DNA from: an uncultured Eubacterium sp.
Lineage (GTDB): Bacteria > Bacillota > Clostridia > Lachnospirales > Lachnospiraceae
Direction of reading: 5' to 3'
NCBI GenBank assembly: GCA_910584795.1
Contig: CAJUBZ010000005.1
Span: forward strand, 87,213-150,972
DNA length: 63,760 nt
Positions 52,903 through 60,381 of the stretch are shown in pieces. Position 1 is the stretch's first letter. Each line of letters begins with the position of its first letter. A program made the position numbers and the translations under genes. The notes beneath the pieces were generated by a model. It was not told the origin of the DNA. It saw nothing but the letters and a program-made list of their open reading frames with translations, and made no database searches.

Positions 52903-55317
52903 ATGGCAACACCTTATAATCATAAGACAGTTGAAAAGAAATGGCAGAAATATTGGCAGGAGAATGATACTTTTAAGACGGATGTCTGGGATTTCAGTAA
53001 GCCGAAATATTATGCCCTAGATATGTTTCCGTATCCATCAGGGGTAGGACTTCATGCAGGACATCCGGAAGGTTATACAGCAACAGATATTATGTCACGT
53101 ATGAAAAGGATGCAGGGATACAACGTACTTCATCCGATGGGATATGATTCCTTTGGACTTCCGGCAGAACAGTATGCAGTGACAACCGGTAACCACCCGG
53201 CAGGATTTACAGAGGAAAATATTGAAACTTTTTCAAAACAGTTAAAAGAGTTAGGATTTGATTACGACTGGTCAAAGGTAATAGCAACCTCTGATCCTAA
53301 ATTTTATAAATGGACACAGTGGATCTTTAAAAAATTATACGAAGCAGGATATGCAAAGCACATTGATATGCCTGTAAACTGGTGTGAAGAATTGGGAACA
53401 GTTCTCTCTAATGACGAGGTGATTGATGGAAAGTCAGAGCGTGGCGGATATCCTGTTGTAAGAAAGAATATGAAACAGTGGGTAATTGACCAGCCGGCTT
53501 TTGCAGAAAAACTGTTAGAAGGTTTAGAAGAGATTGACTGGCCTGATTCTACAAAAGATATGCAGAGAAACTGGATTGGAAAGAGCACTGGTGTAGAAGT
53601 TGAATTTGAGATTGTAGATGGTGGTAAGTTCTCTATCTTTACTACATGTATTGAGACCATTTACGGTATTACATTTATGGTGCTGGCACCGGACGGCGAG
53701 ATTGTTAAGAGCCTAATGGACAGAGTGGAAAATAAGGAAGAGGTCCAGGCATATATTGATGAGACAGCTAAGAAAAATGATTTCGACCGTACAGAATTAA
53801 ATAAGACAAAATCAGGATGCAGACTGGAAGGCATTTATTGTATCAATCCGGTTAATGGAAAGAAAGTACCATTGTTTATCGGTGACTTTGTACTTGCAAG
53901 TTATGGTACAGGAGCTGTTATGGCAGTTCCAAGTCATGACCAGAGAGATTTTGAATATGCTATTGCACATAATATCGATATGATTCAGGTTATCGAGGGA
54001 GCAGATGTATCAGAGCAGGCATTTGAAAAGCAGGACTATCTTGGTAAGGGCTGTAAGTTGATGAATTCAGAAGAATTCACAGGTCTTACTGTTGAAGAAG
54101 CAAAGACTGCAATTACAAAGAAATTAGTGGATATGGGTGTTGCGAAAGAGACCGTTAATTATCATTTCCGTGAATGGATTTTTGCAAGACAGAGATATTG
54201 GGGAGAACCGGTTCCTTGTGTATATAAAGAAGATGGAGAAATATATTTTCTTCCGGATGAGGAACTTCCATTGATTCTTCCACCACTTGATGATTATAAA
54301 GGAAAGAATGGTAAAGCACCTCTTGAAAATGCAACTGAATGGAAACAATATGAGAAAAATGGAGTGAAGGGTATGCGTGAAACGGCAACAATGCCAGGTT
54401 CTGCCGGTTCTTCATGGTATTATATGAGATATATAGATCCTGATAATGAAGAAGAATTTGCTAATCAGGAGTTGTTAAAACACTGGCTGCCGGTAGATTT
54501 ATATGTAGGTGGACCAGAGCATGCGGTAGGTCATCTGATGTATTCACGTATCTGGAACAGGTTTTTATATGATGAAGGACTTTCACCTGTAAAAGAACCA
54601 TTTAAAAAGTTAGTGCATCAGGGAATGATTCTTGGTGAAAATGGTATTAAGATGGGTAAGAGATTCCCTGAGTTTGTTGTAAATCCAAGCGATATTGTAG
54701 AGGAGTATGGTGCAGATACATTAAGATTATATGAAATGTTTATGGGACCGATTGAGGTTTCAAAACCTTGGAATTCTGATGCAGTACAGGGTGCATATCG
54801 TTTTATCAAGAGAGTTTGGACATTCTTCACAGATGGTGAAAAAATTACAGATGAAAATGATGATACACTGACAAAGGTATACCATCAGACAGTAAAGAAA
54901 GTGACAAACGATTTTGAAGAATTAGGATACAATACAGCGATTGCTCAAATGATGACATTTGTAAATGAAGTTTATAAAGCAGGAAAATGTTCAACGGAAT
55001 ATGCCGAGAATTTCATTAAAATGTTTTCATGTATCTGTCCTCATGTTGGTGAAGAAATATGGGCGATGTTAGGTCATACAGATACGATTGCATATGAAAA
55101 ATGGCCAGCTTATGATGAAAGCAAAATGGTGGAAGATACCATTGAGATACCGGTACAGATTAATGGCAAGACAAAAGAAGTTATCAGTGTATCTGCTGAT
55201 ATTTCAAAGGATGATGCAATTGTGGCGGGAAAAGAAGCAATCGCAGATAAATTGACAGGTAATATTGTTAAGGAAATTTATGTACCGGGAAGAATTATTA
55301 ATATTGTTATGAAATAG
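52903..55317 (+). CDS. leuS: Leucyl-tRNA synthetase
   Basis: An 804-residue class I synthetase. The HIGH-type motif lies in PYPSGVGLHAGHPEGYTATD, the editing (CP1) domain at about 220-420, and the KMSKS-equivalent is KMGKR in GENGIKMGKRFPEFVVNPSD, a variant I recall from Clostridial LeuRS. WYYMRYIDP and VGGPEHAVGHLMYSRIW are family blocks. ATG 52903 follows AGGAGG and gives the standard MATPYNHKTVEKKWQ. Only 44 nt separate it from the upstream gene, so unlike pheST it has no T-box of its own here. Confidence 0.97.
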   Translation: MATPYNHKTVEKKWQKYWQENDTFKTDVWDFSKPKYYALDMFPYPSGVGLHAGHPEGYTATDIMSRMKRMQGYNVLHPMGYDSFGLPAEQYAVTTGNHPAGFTEENIETFSKQLKELGFDYDWSKVIATSDPKFYKWTQWIFKKLYEAGYAKHIDMPVNWCEELGTVLSNDEVIDGKSERGGYPVVRKNMKQWVIDQPAFAEKLLEGLEEIDWPDSTKDMQRNWIGKSTGVEVEFEIVDGGKFSIFTTCIETIYGITFMVLAPDGEIVKSLMDRVENKEEVQAYIDETAKKNDFDRTELNKTKSGCRLEGIYCINPVNGKKVPLFIGDFVLASYGTGAVMAVPSHDQRDFEYAIAHNIDMIQVIEGADVSEQAFEKQDYLGKGCKLMNSEEFTGLTVEEAKTAITKKLVDMGVAKETVNYHFREWIFARQRYWGEPVPCVYKEDGEIYFLPDEELPLILPPLDDYKGKNGKAPLENATEWKQYEKNGVKGMRETATMPGSAGSSWYYMRYIDPDNEEEFANQELLKHWLPVDLYVGGPEHAVGHLMYSRIWNRFLYDEGLSPVKEPFKKLVHQGMILGENGIKMGKRFPEFVVNPSDIVEEYGADTLRLYEMFMGPIEVSKPWNSDAVQGAYRFIKRVWTFFTDGEKITDENDDTLTKVYHQTVKKVTNDFEELGYNTAIAQMMTFVNEVYKAGKCSTEYAENFIKMFSCICPHVGEEIWAMLGHTDTIAYEKWPAYDESKMVEDTIEIPVQINGKTKEVISVSADISKDDAIVAGKEAIADKLTGNIVKEIYVPGRIINIVMK

Positions 55318-55326
55318 TTTAGAAAT

Positions 55327-55369
55327 AAAAAATCTGTAATAAACGGTGTATGTTTATTACAGATTTTTT
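55327..55369 (+). terminator. Terminator after leuS
   Basis: AAAAATCTGTAATAAAC and GTTTATTACAGATTTTT form a perfect 17-bp stem with a T run. It lies about 10 nt after the leuS stop. Confidence 0.88.
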
Positions 55370-55414
55370 GTTATATAAGATCAAAAATTAGTGGTAGCTT
55401 TTTACATTGTTATG

Positions 55415-55446
55415 TTGCAATACTTTTCCAAAATCTACGGTTTAAT
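55415..55446 (+). promoter_or_regulatory. Candidate ECF promoter, fourth copy
   Basis: TTGCAAT at 55415-55421, a 17-nt spacer, GGTTTAAT at 55439-55446. It differs from the other three copies in one base of the downstream box. It would drive a short transcript over 55450-55611. Confidence 0.5.
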
Positions 55447-55482
55447 ATATATAATAATAATATTATTAAAGATAATAAGGAG

Positions 55483-55563
55483 GTGGGATGGTATTATGCT
55501 CGCAATAAAAAAGAAGTTGATAAATTAACAGAAGTTATAGAAAAAAGATATGATATAAAATAA
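55483..55563 (+). CDS. Possible 26-residue ORF downstream of the ECF motif
   Basis: GTG 55483 to TAA 55563, overlapping AAGGAGG. The product has a charged helical C-terminus (KKEVDKLTEVIEKRYDIK) with coding-like composition. It may be a real small gene, the 3' end of a lost gene, or chance. It lies between the fourth ECF motif and a terminator. Confidence 0.25.
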   Translation: MGWYYARNKKEVDKLTEVIEKRYDIK

Positions 55564-55578
55564 TATGGAAGATTCATG

Positions 55579-55611
55579 AAACTGTTACCTTTTATTAGGT
55601 GACAGTTTTTT
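55579..55611 (+). terminator. Terminator of the short transcript
   Basis: AACTGTTACCT and AGGTGACAGTT form an 11-bp stem with one G-T pair, followed by TTTTTG. Confidence 0.75.
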
Positions 55612-55631
55612 GTTTTAAAGGAGGAATAATA

Positions 55632-55787
55632 ATGGGATTCTATGATGATATGCAAAGAAGTTTACAAGAGGCTATAGAAATAGAAAAAGGGAATATACAA
55701 TTGACAGAGAAAAAAGGAATGCCGGCACCAACGTTTGTATTAACAGAAAAAGAAAGAGAATTTATTAAGAAAGATAAAACAAAATAA
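55632..55787 (+). CDS. Small protein, possibly a truncated antitoxin-like regulator
   Basis: A 51-residue protein with AGGAGG before its ATG. The N-terminus MGFYDDMQRSLQEAIEIEKG resembles the first residues of small HTH antitoxin-type proteins common in Clostridia, but no HTH follows: the chain ends in TEKEREFIKKDKTK. It may be a truncated or standalone small protein. It is flanked by terminators on both sides, so it is its own unit or reads through from 55450. Confidence 0.5.
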   Translation: MGFYDDMQRSLQEAIEIEKGNIQLTEKKGMPAPTFVLTEKEREFIKKDKTK

Positions 55788-55796
55788 TTAGATATA

Positions 55797-55850
55797 AAAA
55801 TCTCTTTAAAGTTAATAACTTTATTATTGTCGACTTTAGAGAGATTTTTA
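55797..55850 (+). terminator. Terminator after the 51-residue gene
   Basis: AAAATCTCT and AGAGATTTT, with inner AAAGT and ACTTT pairing, form an interrupted stem running into a T-rich tract. Confidence 0.7.
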
Positions 55851-55948
55851 TTGTATAGCAAAGATATATTTTATTTCCTATATGAGTATAAATAACAATT
55901 TTTAATAAATGGAGATTATTATATATAAAAGAAAATCAAGGAGGAGTT

Positions 55949-56287
55949 ATGAGAAGATTATCTGAATTAACAGTATGCATTATTTTTCTTATATTGTTCG
56001 GAGTATTGTCAGGAGGTAATGAAATACATGCAGCTGAGAATAGGAATCCTTTACTAGAAAGAGTGTCAATTGCTGGACCAAAAAATAAGGTGAAGCTAAA
56101 AATGAAATTGTCTAAGGGCTGGAAAGTGAAAGCAATAAAGGTATATCAGGGAAAACGTAGAAAAAATATTACGAAAAAAAAGAGGTTTGCCATAAAGCCA
56201 AAGAAAAAGTATAAAGTATTTATATCTCTGGTTAATGTAAAACGAGGACAGGAATTTAAATACGAGTGTAAAGTCAAAAGAAATTAA
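55949..56287 (+). CDS. Small secreted basic protein
   Basis: A 112-residue exported protein with signal peptide (about 1-29, ending IHA) and a short, very basic beta-rich mature part (KVKLKMKLSKGWKVKAIKVY). It resembles a minimal version of the lysine-rich surface domains in this window but lacks the RAY...WSK ending. AGGAGG precedes the ATG. Function unknown. Confidence 0.65.
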   Translation: MRRLSELTVCIIFLILFGVLSGGNEIHAAENRNPLLERVSIAGPKNKVKLKMKLSKGWKVKAIKVYQGKRRKNITKKKRFAIKPKKKYKVFISLVNVKRGQEFKYECKVKRN

Positions 56288-56360
56288 TGAGAGATAAAAA
56301 ATTAATATAAGAGACCGCTTGAGATTGTTTCAGGTCTTTTGCAAATTTAAATATTGAAAA

Positions 56361-56411
56361 CCCTCAAAACAGAAATTAAAATAAAATTGTCTGTTTTGAG
56401 GGATTTTTTTT
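56361..56411 (+). terminator. Terminator between convergent genes
   Basis: CCCTCAAAACAGA and TCTGTTTTGAGGG form a perfect 13-bp stem with a 16-nt loop, followed by eight Ts after an A. Confidence 0.85.
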
Positions 56412-56419
56412 GCAAAAAT

Positions 56420-56710
56420 TTATGTTCGCTTTTTTTTAGATAAAGAATTTACAATCTGCTTAACCATATCTATTCGTTTTATTTCTTCAGGTGTCATATC
56501 TTCTTTCAGAACATTAAGAATCAGGTCTGTCTCAGCATTGGTGAAATTAATTCCTTTTTTACCTGCCATATTTGACTGCTGAATAAAGTATGTAAACATC
56601 TGCTTTGGTTCCATACCTTTTGCACCTTCAATAATTTTTGTTAAAATTTCAAGTTTCTCATTAGAAATACCATTTAGTACCGGATCATCCATCCACTTAT
56701 TATTACTCAT
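56420..56710 (-). CDS. Conserved small hypothetical protein
   Basis: A 96-residue helical protein. The start at 56710 (MSNNKWMDDPVLNGIS) overlaps the end of the upstream gene by 8 nt, giving translational coupling; a longer open frame upstream lies in the wrong frame of that gene and is low-complexity Met/Leu sequence. It contains LDEL-type helices and EDMTPEEIKRIDMVKQIVNSLSKKKR. I do not recognise the family. It belongs with the 180-residue protein upstream. Confidence 0.65.
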   Translation of the reverse strand: MSNNKWMDDPVLNGISNEKLEILTKIIEGAKGMEPKQMFTYFIQQSNMAGKKGINFTNAETDLILNVLKEDMTPEEIKRIDMVKQIVNSLSKKKRT

Positions 56711-57245
56711 AATCATTGAATCCTTTCTCATAGTTTGTTTTTGATGAAAATGTATCATTGTTTTCATCATAAAAATCATTCTCATTTTCATGGAAAGTAT
56801 CCTCTTCATTTTTATTTGAAGAAGCATCAGTATTTCCACTAAAAGATGAAATATCTTCCTCTGTAGATGGAGGTGCATCACCTCCAAAAGTAGAACCCAT
56901 AAATGCACTCATCATATCTTCGTTCATATCCATTCCGTTCATTGCTTCCATCATATCCATCATTCCTTTTAAGTTTTCGAAGGTTTCACGTGTGTCATCG
57001 CCTAAAAAGTCGATGATATCTTCTAACATCCCTTCCATTCCCTTATGCTTGTCAGTATTCGTTGCAGCAAGAGAAAGGTTAGAACTTATGTTCATGGCAT
57101 TCTGCAATTCCCTGAATTTGATAAACATTCCGATATATTTCCCCATAGGATTATCAATGTAGGGAATTACAGCCTTGATTATCTGCATTGTCTGGTTTGT
57201 TACCATAGAATCAAATTTTGTTTGTTTCATTTGGTTGTTGTCCAT
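56703..57245 (-). CDS. Conserved hypothetical protein with Met-rich helices and acidic tail
   Basis: A 180-residue protein; the start is taken as ATG 57245, about 11 nt after GGAGG, with ATG 57269 as an alternative. The N-terminal half is helical (NQTMQIIKAVIPYIDNPMG then KYIGMFIKFRELQNA), the middle is Met/Asp-rich (KGMMDMMEAMNGMDMNEDMM), and the C-terminal 55 residues are acidic, Ser/Asn-rich and probably disordered. No signal peptide. Function unknown. It is coupled to the 96-residue gene and near a Cys/Gly-rich mini-protein and a cytoplasmic subtilase, a possibly sporulation-related group (inference). Confidence 0.6.
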   Translation of the reverse strand: MDNNQMKQTKFDSMVTNQTMQIIKAVIPYIDNPMGKYIGMFIKFRELQNAMNISSNLSLAATNTDKHKGMEGMLEDIIDFLGDDTRETFENLKGMMDMMEAMNGMDMNEDMMSAFMGSTFGGDAPPSTEEDISSFSGNTDASSNKNEEDTFHENENDFYDENNDTFSSKTNYEKGFNDYE

Positions 57246-57427
57246 CAGGCTGTAATCCTCCATTAACATTGATGCATCTGTGGTTAATTAAGTCTATGCC
57301 TGAACATAGACTTAAATGCTAATACATAAAAGTAAAATTAAAAAATTAATATTACTCACATCGTATGAGTACAACATACTGGTCAACAGACACTGTACGT
57401 CATATTCATAAAAGTCGTTGTTGTCAA

Positions 57428-57664
57428 CTAGCAACCACAACCGCAGCCGTTACCGTTTCCACCAAAGATTCCGTTTCCACAGCCACAGCAGCTAAATAAG
57501 ATGAATAACCAGATTATTGAAGAACAGCAGTCGCCGCCACCGAAAAATCCGTTTCCATTACCACATCCGCCACAGCAGAATAAAAGAATAAGAATTAAGA
57601 AGAAACAGTTATTATTTCCTCCATCACAACCGCATCCGCAGTTTGTTGCTGCTAAATCACTCAT
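57428..57664 (-). CDS. Small Cys/Gly-rich hydrophobic protein
   Basis: A 78-residue protein with 17 or more cysteines in GCGC and CCGGCG clusters flanking two hydrophobic stretches (FFLILILLF and IIWLFILFS). The start at 57664 is set by AAGGAGA before it; the longer frame upstream is not needed. Similar high-Cys proteins are known from Lachnospiraceae genomes, without a known function; spore coat or surface roles are guesses. A weak hairpin at about 57290-57313 may terminate it. Confidence 0.7.
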   Translation of the reverse strand: MSDLAATNCGCGCDGGNNNCFFLILILLFCCGGCGNGNGFFGGGDCCSSIIWLFILFSCCGCGNGIFGGNGNGCGCGC

Positions 57665-57735
57665 ATTTAATCTCCTTAAATATTTACTTACACTAAATAA
57701 TATGAGATACAGCATGTCTTGTTTACAATTTTTTT

Positions 57736-58055
57736 AACAGTTCAGCCAACAGCTCGAATTTGCTTCGCTGTTTTTCGCTGATTTGGCCCGTATATTTCCA
57801 ACAGTTCAGCCAGCAGCCCGAATTTGCTTCGCTGTTTTTCGCTGATTTGGCCCGTATATTTCCAACAGTTCAGCCAGCAGCCCGAATCCGCTTCGCTGAT
57901 TTGGCTCGTATATTTCCAACAGTTCAGCCAACAGCTCGAATCCGCTTCGCTACTTCTCGCTGATTTGGCTCACCATATGATACAGAATAAATATAGCAAA
58001 TTGCCTGCAAGCAGTCATTTGCTATATTTATTCTGTATCGCATGGCTGAACTGTT
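57736..58055 (+). repeat. Modular hairpin repeat, copy E (four head modules)
   Basis: Termini AACAGTTCAGCCA at 57736 and TGGCTGAACTGTT at 58043-58055. Head modules start at 57736, 57800, 57864 and 57918 (spacings 64, 64, 54). The stem is a perfect 22 bp (57979-58000 with 58018-58039) around a 17-nt loop with CTGCAAGCAG. Open frames through the modules are artefacts of the repetition. It fills the spacer between the Cys/Gly-rich gene and the subtilase; nothing else is visible there. Confidence 0.92.
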
Positions 58056-58144
58056 GGCATATATTAAATTAGAAATCGAAAGAAATGACGAATAAATCAA
58101 ATAGAGATTTAAAGATTTCTATTTAAAATATCAGGAGGCAGGAA

Positions 58145-59044
58145 ATGAGAAAAGTTAGAATGGACTTGGGAATAGATAGAATACACATGGAAGGAATAAC
58201 AGGGGATGGTGTGGTTGTAGCCGTTTTGGACAGTGGTATTTGTACACATCCTGATTTTGGAGACAGAATTATATATTTTAAAGATTTTATCAATGGAAGA
58301 CAATCGCCATATGATGATGAAGGTCATGGCACGCATGTGGCAGGTATTATTTGTGGAAATGGAAAATTATCAAGGGGGATGATGAAAGGGATTGCCCCAA
58401 AAACAAAAATCGTGGCATTGAAGGTTTTAAATGAGAAAGGAATGGGAAAAGAACGTGATGTGATAGAAGGATTGCATTGGATTGTAGATAATGGAAGGGA
58501 TTATGGAATTAATGTTGTAAATATTTCTTTTGGAACGCTGGGAAATGACAAGGAAGAAAATAAAAGACTATTAGATGAAGTAGAACTGCTTTGGGACTTA
58601 GGATATGTAGTCGTGGCAGCGGCAGGAAATAATGGTCCTGGACCAAGTTCTATATCTACTCCGGGGGATTGTAAAAAAATTATAACAGTGGGGGCTGATA
58701 ATGACAATTTAAAGATGATTGTAAACGGTAAAGTTACCTATCATTATTCGGGAAGAGGACCTACGAAACAATGTATTTTAAAACCTGATATCGTTGCTCC
58801 GGCAAATGGAATATTCAGCTGTTGCAATCTGTGGGAAAAAAGATATTTGTATGTTGCAAAGAGTGGTACTTCGATGGCAACACCTATTGTTACAGGAGGA
58901 GCCTGCCTTATGTTAGAAAAAAATAAAAATTTATTAAATGCAGAATGTAAAAAAATAATAAAAGCTACAGCAGATGATATGAAAATGGACAGAAACAGAC
59001 AAGGCTGGGGAAAGATAAATATTATGAAAGCGCTTAATACCTAA
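58145..59044 (+). CDS. Cytoplasmic S8 subtilisin-family protease
   Basis: A 299-residue serine protease with the full triad: Asp29 (VAVLDSGI), His61 (GHGTHVAGI) and Ser243 (SGTSMATP), plus oxyanion Asn162 (AAAGNNGPGP). There is no signal peptide and only a very short N-terminal extension before the catalytic core, like intracellular subtilisins, although the usual longer inhibitory prosequence is absent. AGGAGG precedes the ATG. It is a single gene between repeat E and icd. Target unknown. Confidence 0.9.
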   Translation: MRKVRMDLGIDRIHMEGITGDGVVVAVLDSGICTHPDFGDRIIYFKDFINGRQSPYDDEGHGTHVAGIICGNGKLSRGMMKGIAPKTKIVALKVLNEKGMGKERDVIEGLHWIVDNGRDYGINVVNISFGTLGNDKEENKRLLDEVELLWDLGYVVVAAAGNNGPGPSSISTPGDCKKIITVGADNDNLKMIVNGKVTYHYSGRGPTKQCILKPDIVAPANGIFSCCNLWEKRYLYVAKSGTSMATPIVTGGACLMLEKNKNLLNAECKKIIKATADDMKMDRNRQGWGKINIMKALNT

Positions 59045-59137
59045 AAATAAAAAAATTAAATCGATTTTATTTACTTTATGCCTAATTTGGCTTATAATTT
59101 ACAAGGATACTACAGGTTAATTTTAGGAGGAGACAAA

Positions 59138-60346
59138 ATGGAAAAGATTAAGATGACCACTCCATTGGTAGAAATGGACGGAGATGAGATGACAAGGATT
59201 CTTTGGAAACTTATCAAAGATGAATTGTTGTTACCATTTGTAGATTTAAAGACTGAATACTATGATTTAGGATTAGATTATAGAAATGAGACAAATGATC
59301 AGGTTACATTCGATTCAGCAGAGGCTACAAAGAAGTATGGTGTAGCTGTAAAGTGTGCCACAATTACACCAAATGCTGCAAGAATGCCTGAATATAATTT
59401 AAAAGAAATGTGGAAGAGTCCGAATGGAACAATCAGAGCCATTCTCGATGGTACTGTATTTAGAGCACCGATTATTGTAAAAGGTATTGAGCCATATGTA
59501 AAGAACTGGACAAAACCAATTACAATAGCAAGACACGCTTACGGTGATGTTTATAAGGGAACTGAAATGAAAGTACCGGCTGCAGGAAAGGCAGAATTAG
59601 TATATACAAATGAAACAGGAGAGGAAACAAGAGAATTAATTCATAATTTTGATGCTCCCGGAATTATTCAGGGAATGCACAATTTAAATGGTTCTATTGA
59701 AAGTTTTGCAAGAAGCTGCTTTAATTTTGCATTGGATACAAAGCAGGACTTATGGTTTGCAACAAAGGATACGATTTCAAAGAAGTATGATCATACTTTC
59801 AAAGATATTTTCCAGGAAATCTTTGATGCAGAGTATAAGGAAAAATTTGATGCGGCAGGCATTGAATATTTTTACACTTTAATTGACGATGCAGTGGCAA
59901 GAGTTATGCGTTCTGAAGGTGGATATATCTGGGCTTGTAAAAATTATGATGGAGATGTTATGTCCGATATGGTTGCTACAGCTTTTGGTTCACTTTCTAT
60001 GATGACATCTGTACTTGCTTCACCAAACGGATACTATGAATATGAGGCTGCTCATGGTACAGTGCAGAGACATTATTACAAACATTTAAAAGGAGAAGAG
60101 ACATCCACAAATCCGATTGCAACAATTTTTGCATGGACAGGAGCTCTTAGAAAGAGGGGAGAACTCGACAATCTTCCGGAACTTATGGCATTTGCTGATA
60201 AGTTAGAAAAAGCTTGTATTGACACAATTGAAAATGGAGAGATGACAGGGGACTTATATCTTATCTCAACATTAGAAAATAAAAAGAAATTAAATACACA
60301 GGACTTTATTATGGCGATTAGAAAGACACTGGAAAGTCTTATGTAA
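59138..60346 (+). CDS. icd: NADP-dependent isocitrate dehydrogenase
   Basis: A 402-residue enzyme of the type also found in eukaryotes (homodimeric, NADP). It begins KIKMTTPLVEMDGDEMTRILW and has NGTIRAILDGTVFRAPI (substrate Ser/Asn region), KPITIARHAYGDVYKGTE, VARVMRSEGGYIWACKNYDGD and YEAAHGTVQRHY (metal and coenzyme binding). ATG 59138 follows AGGAGG; an open extension to 59078 is ignored. It supplies 2-oxoglutarate and NADPH for biosynthesis. Confidence 0.95.
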   Translation: MEKIKMTTPLVEMDGDEMTRILWKLIKDELLLPFVDLKTEYYDLGLDYRNETNDQVTFDSAEATKKYGVAVKCATITPNAARMPEYNLKEMWKSPNGTIRAILDGTVFRAPIIVKGIEPYVKNWTKPITIARHAYGDVYKGTEMKVPAAGKAELVYTNETGEETRELIHNFDAPGIIQGMHNLNGSIESFARSCFNFALDTKQDLWFATKDTISKKYDHTFKDIFQEIFDAEYKEKFDAAGIEYFYTLIDDAVARVMRSEGGYIWACKNYDGDVMSDMVATAFGSLSMMTSVLASPNGYYEYEAAHGTVQRHYYKHLKGEETSTNPIATIFAWTGALRKRGELDNLPELMAFADKLEKACIDTIENGEMTGDLYLISTLENKKKLNTQDFIMAIRKTLESLM

Positions 60347-60381
60347 TTTAAAATTATTAATAATAAAAAGGAGAAAATGAT

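Noticed and set aside
54600..54700. KMGKR instead of KMSKS in leuS as a defect
   Set aside because: I recall this variant from LeuRS of related Clostridia, and all other motifs are intact.
56711..56908. N-terminal extension of the 96-residue gene (Met/His/Leu-rich)
   Set aside because: It overlaps the real upstream gene in another frame and is a low-complexity shadow. The start at 56710 gives normal translational coupling.
57760..58072. Overlapping open frames with repeated LADLARIFP/IWPVYFQQF-like protein sequence
   Set aside because: They lie entirely within repeat copy E and arise from its tandem modules; there is no ribosome binding site.
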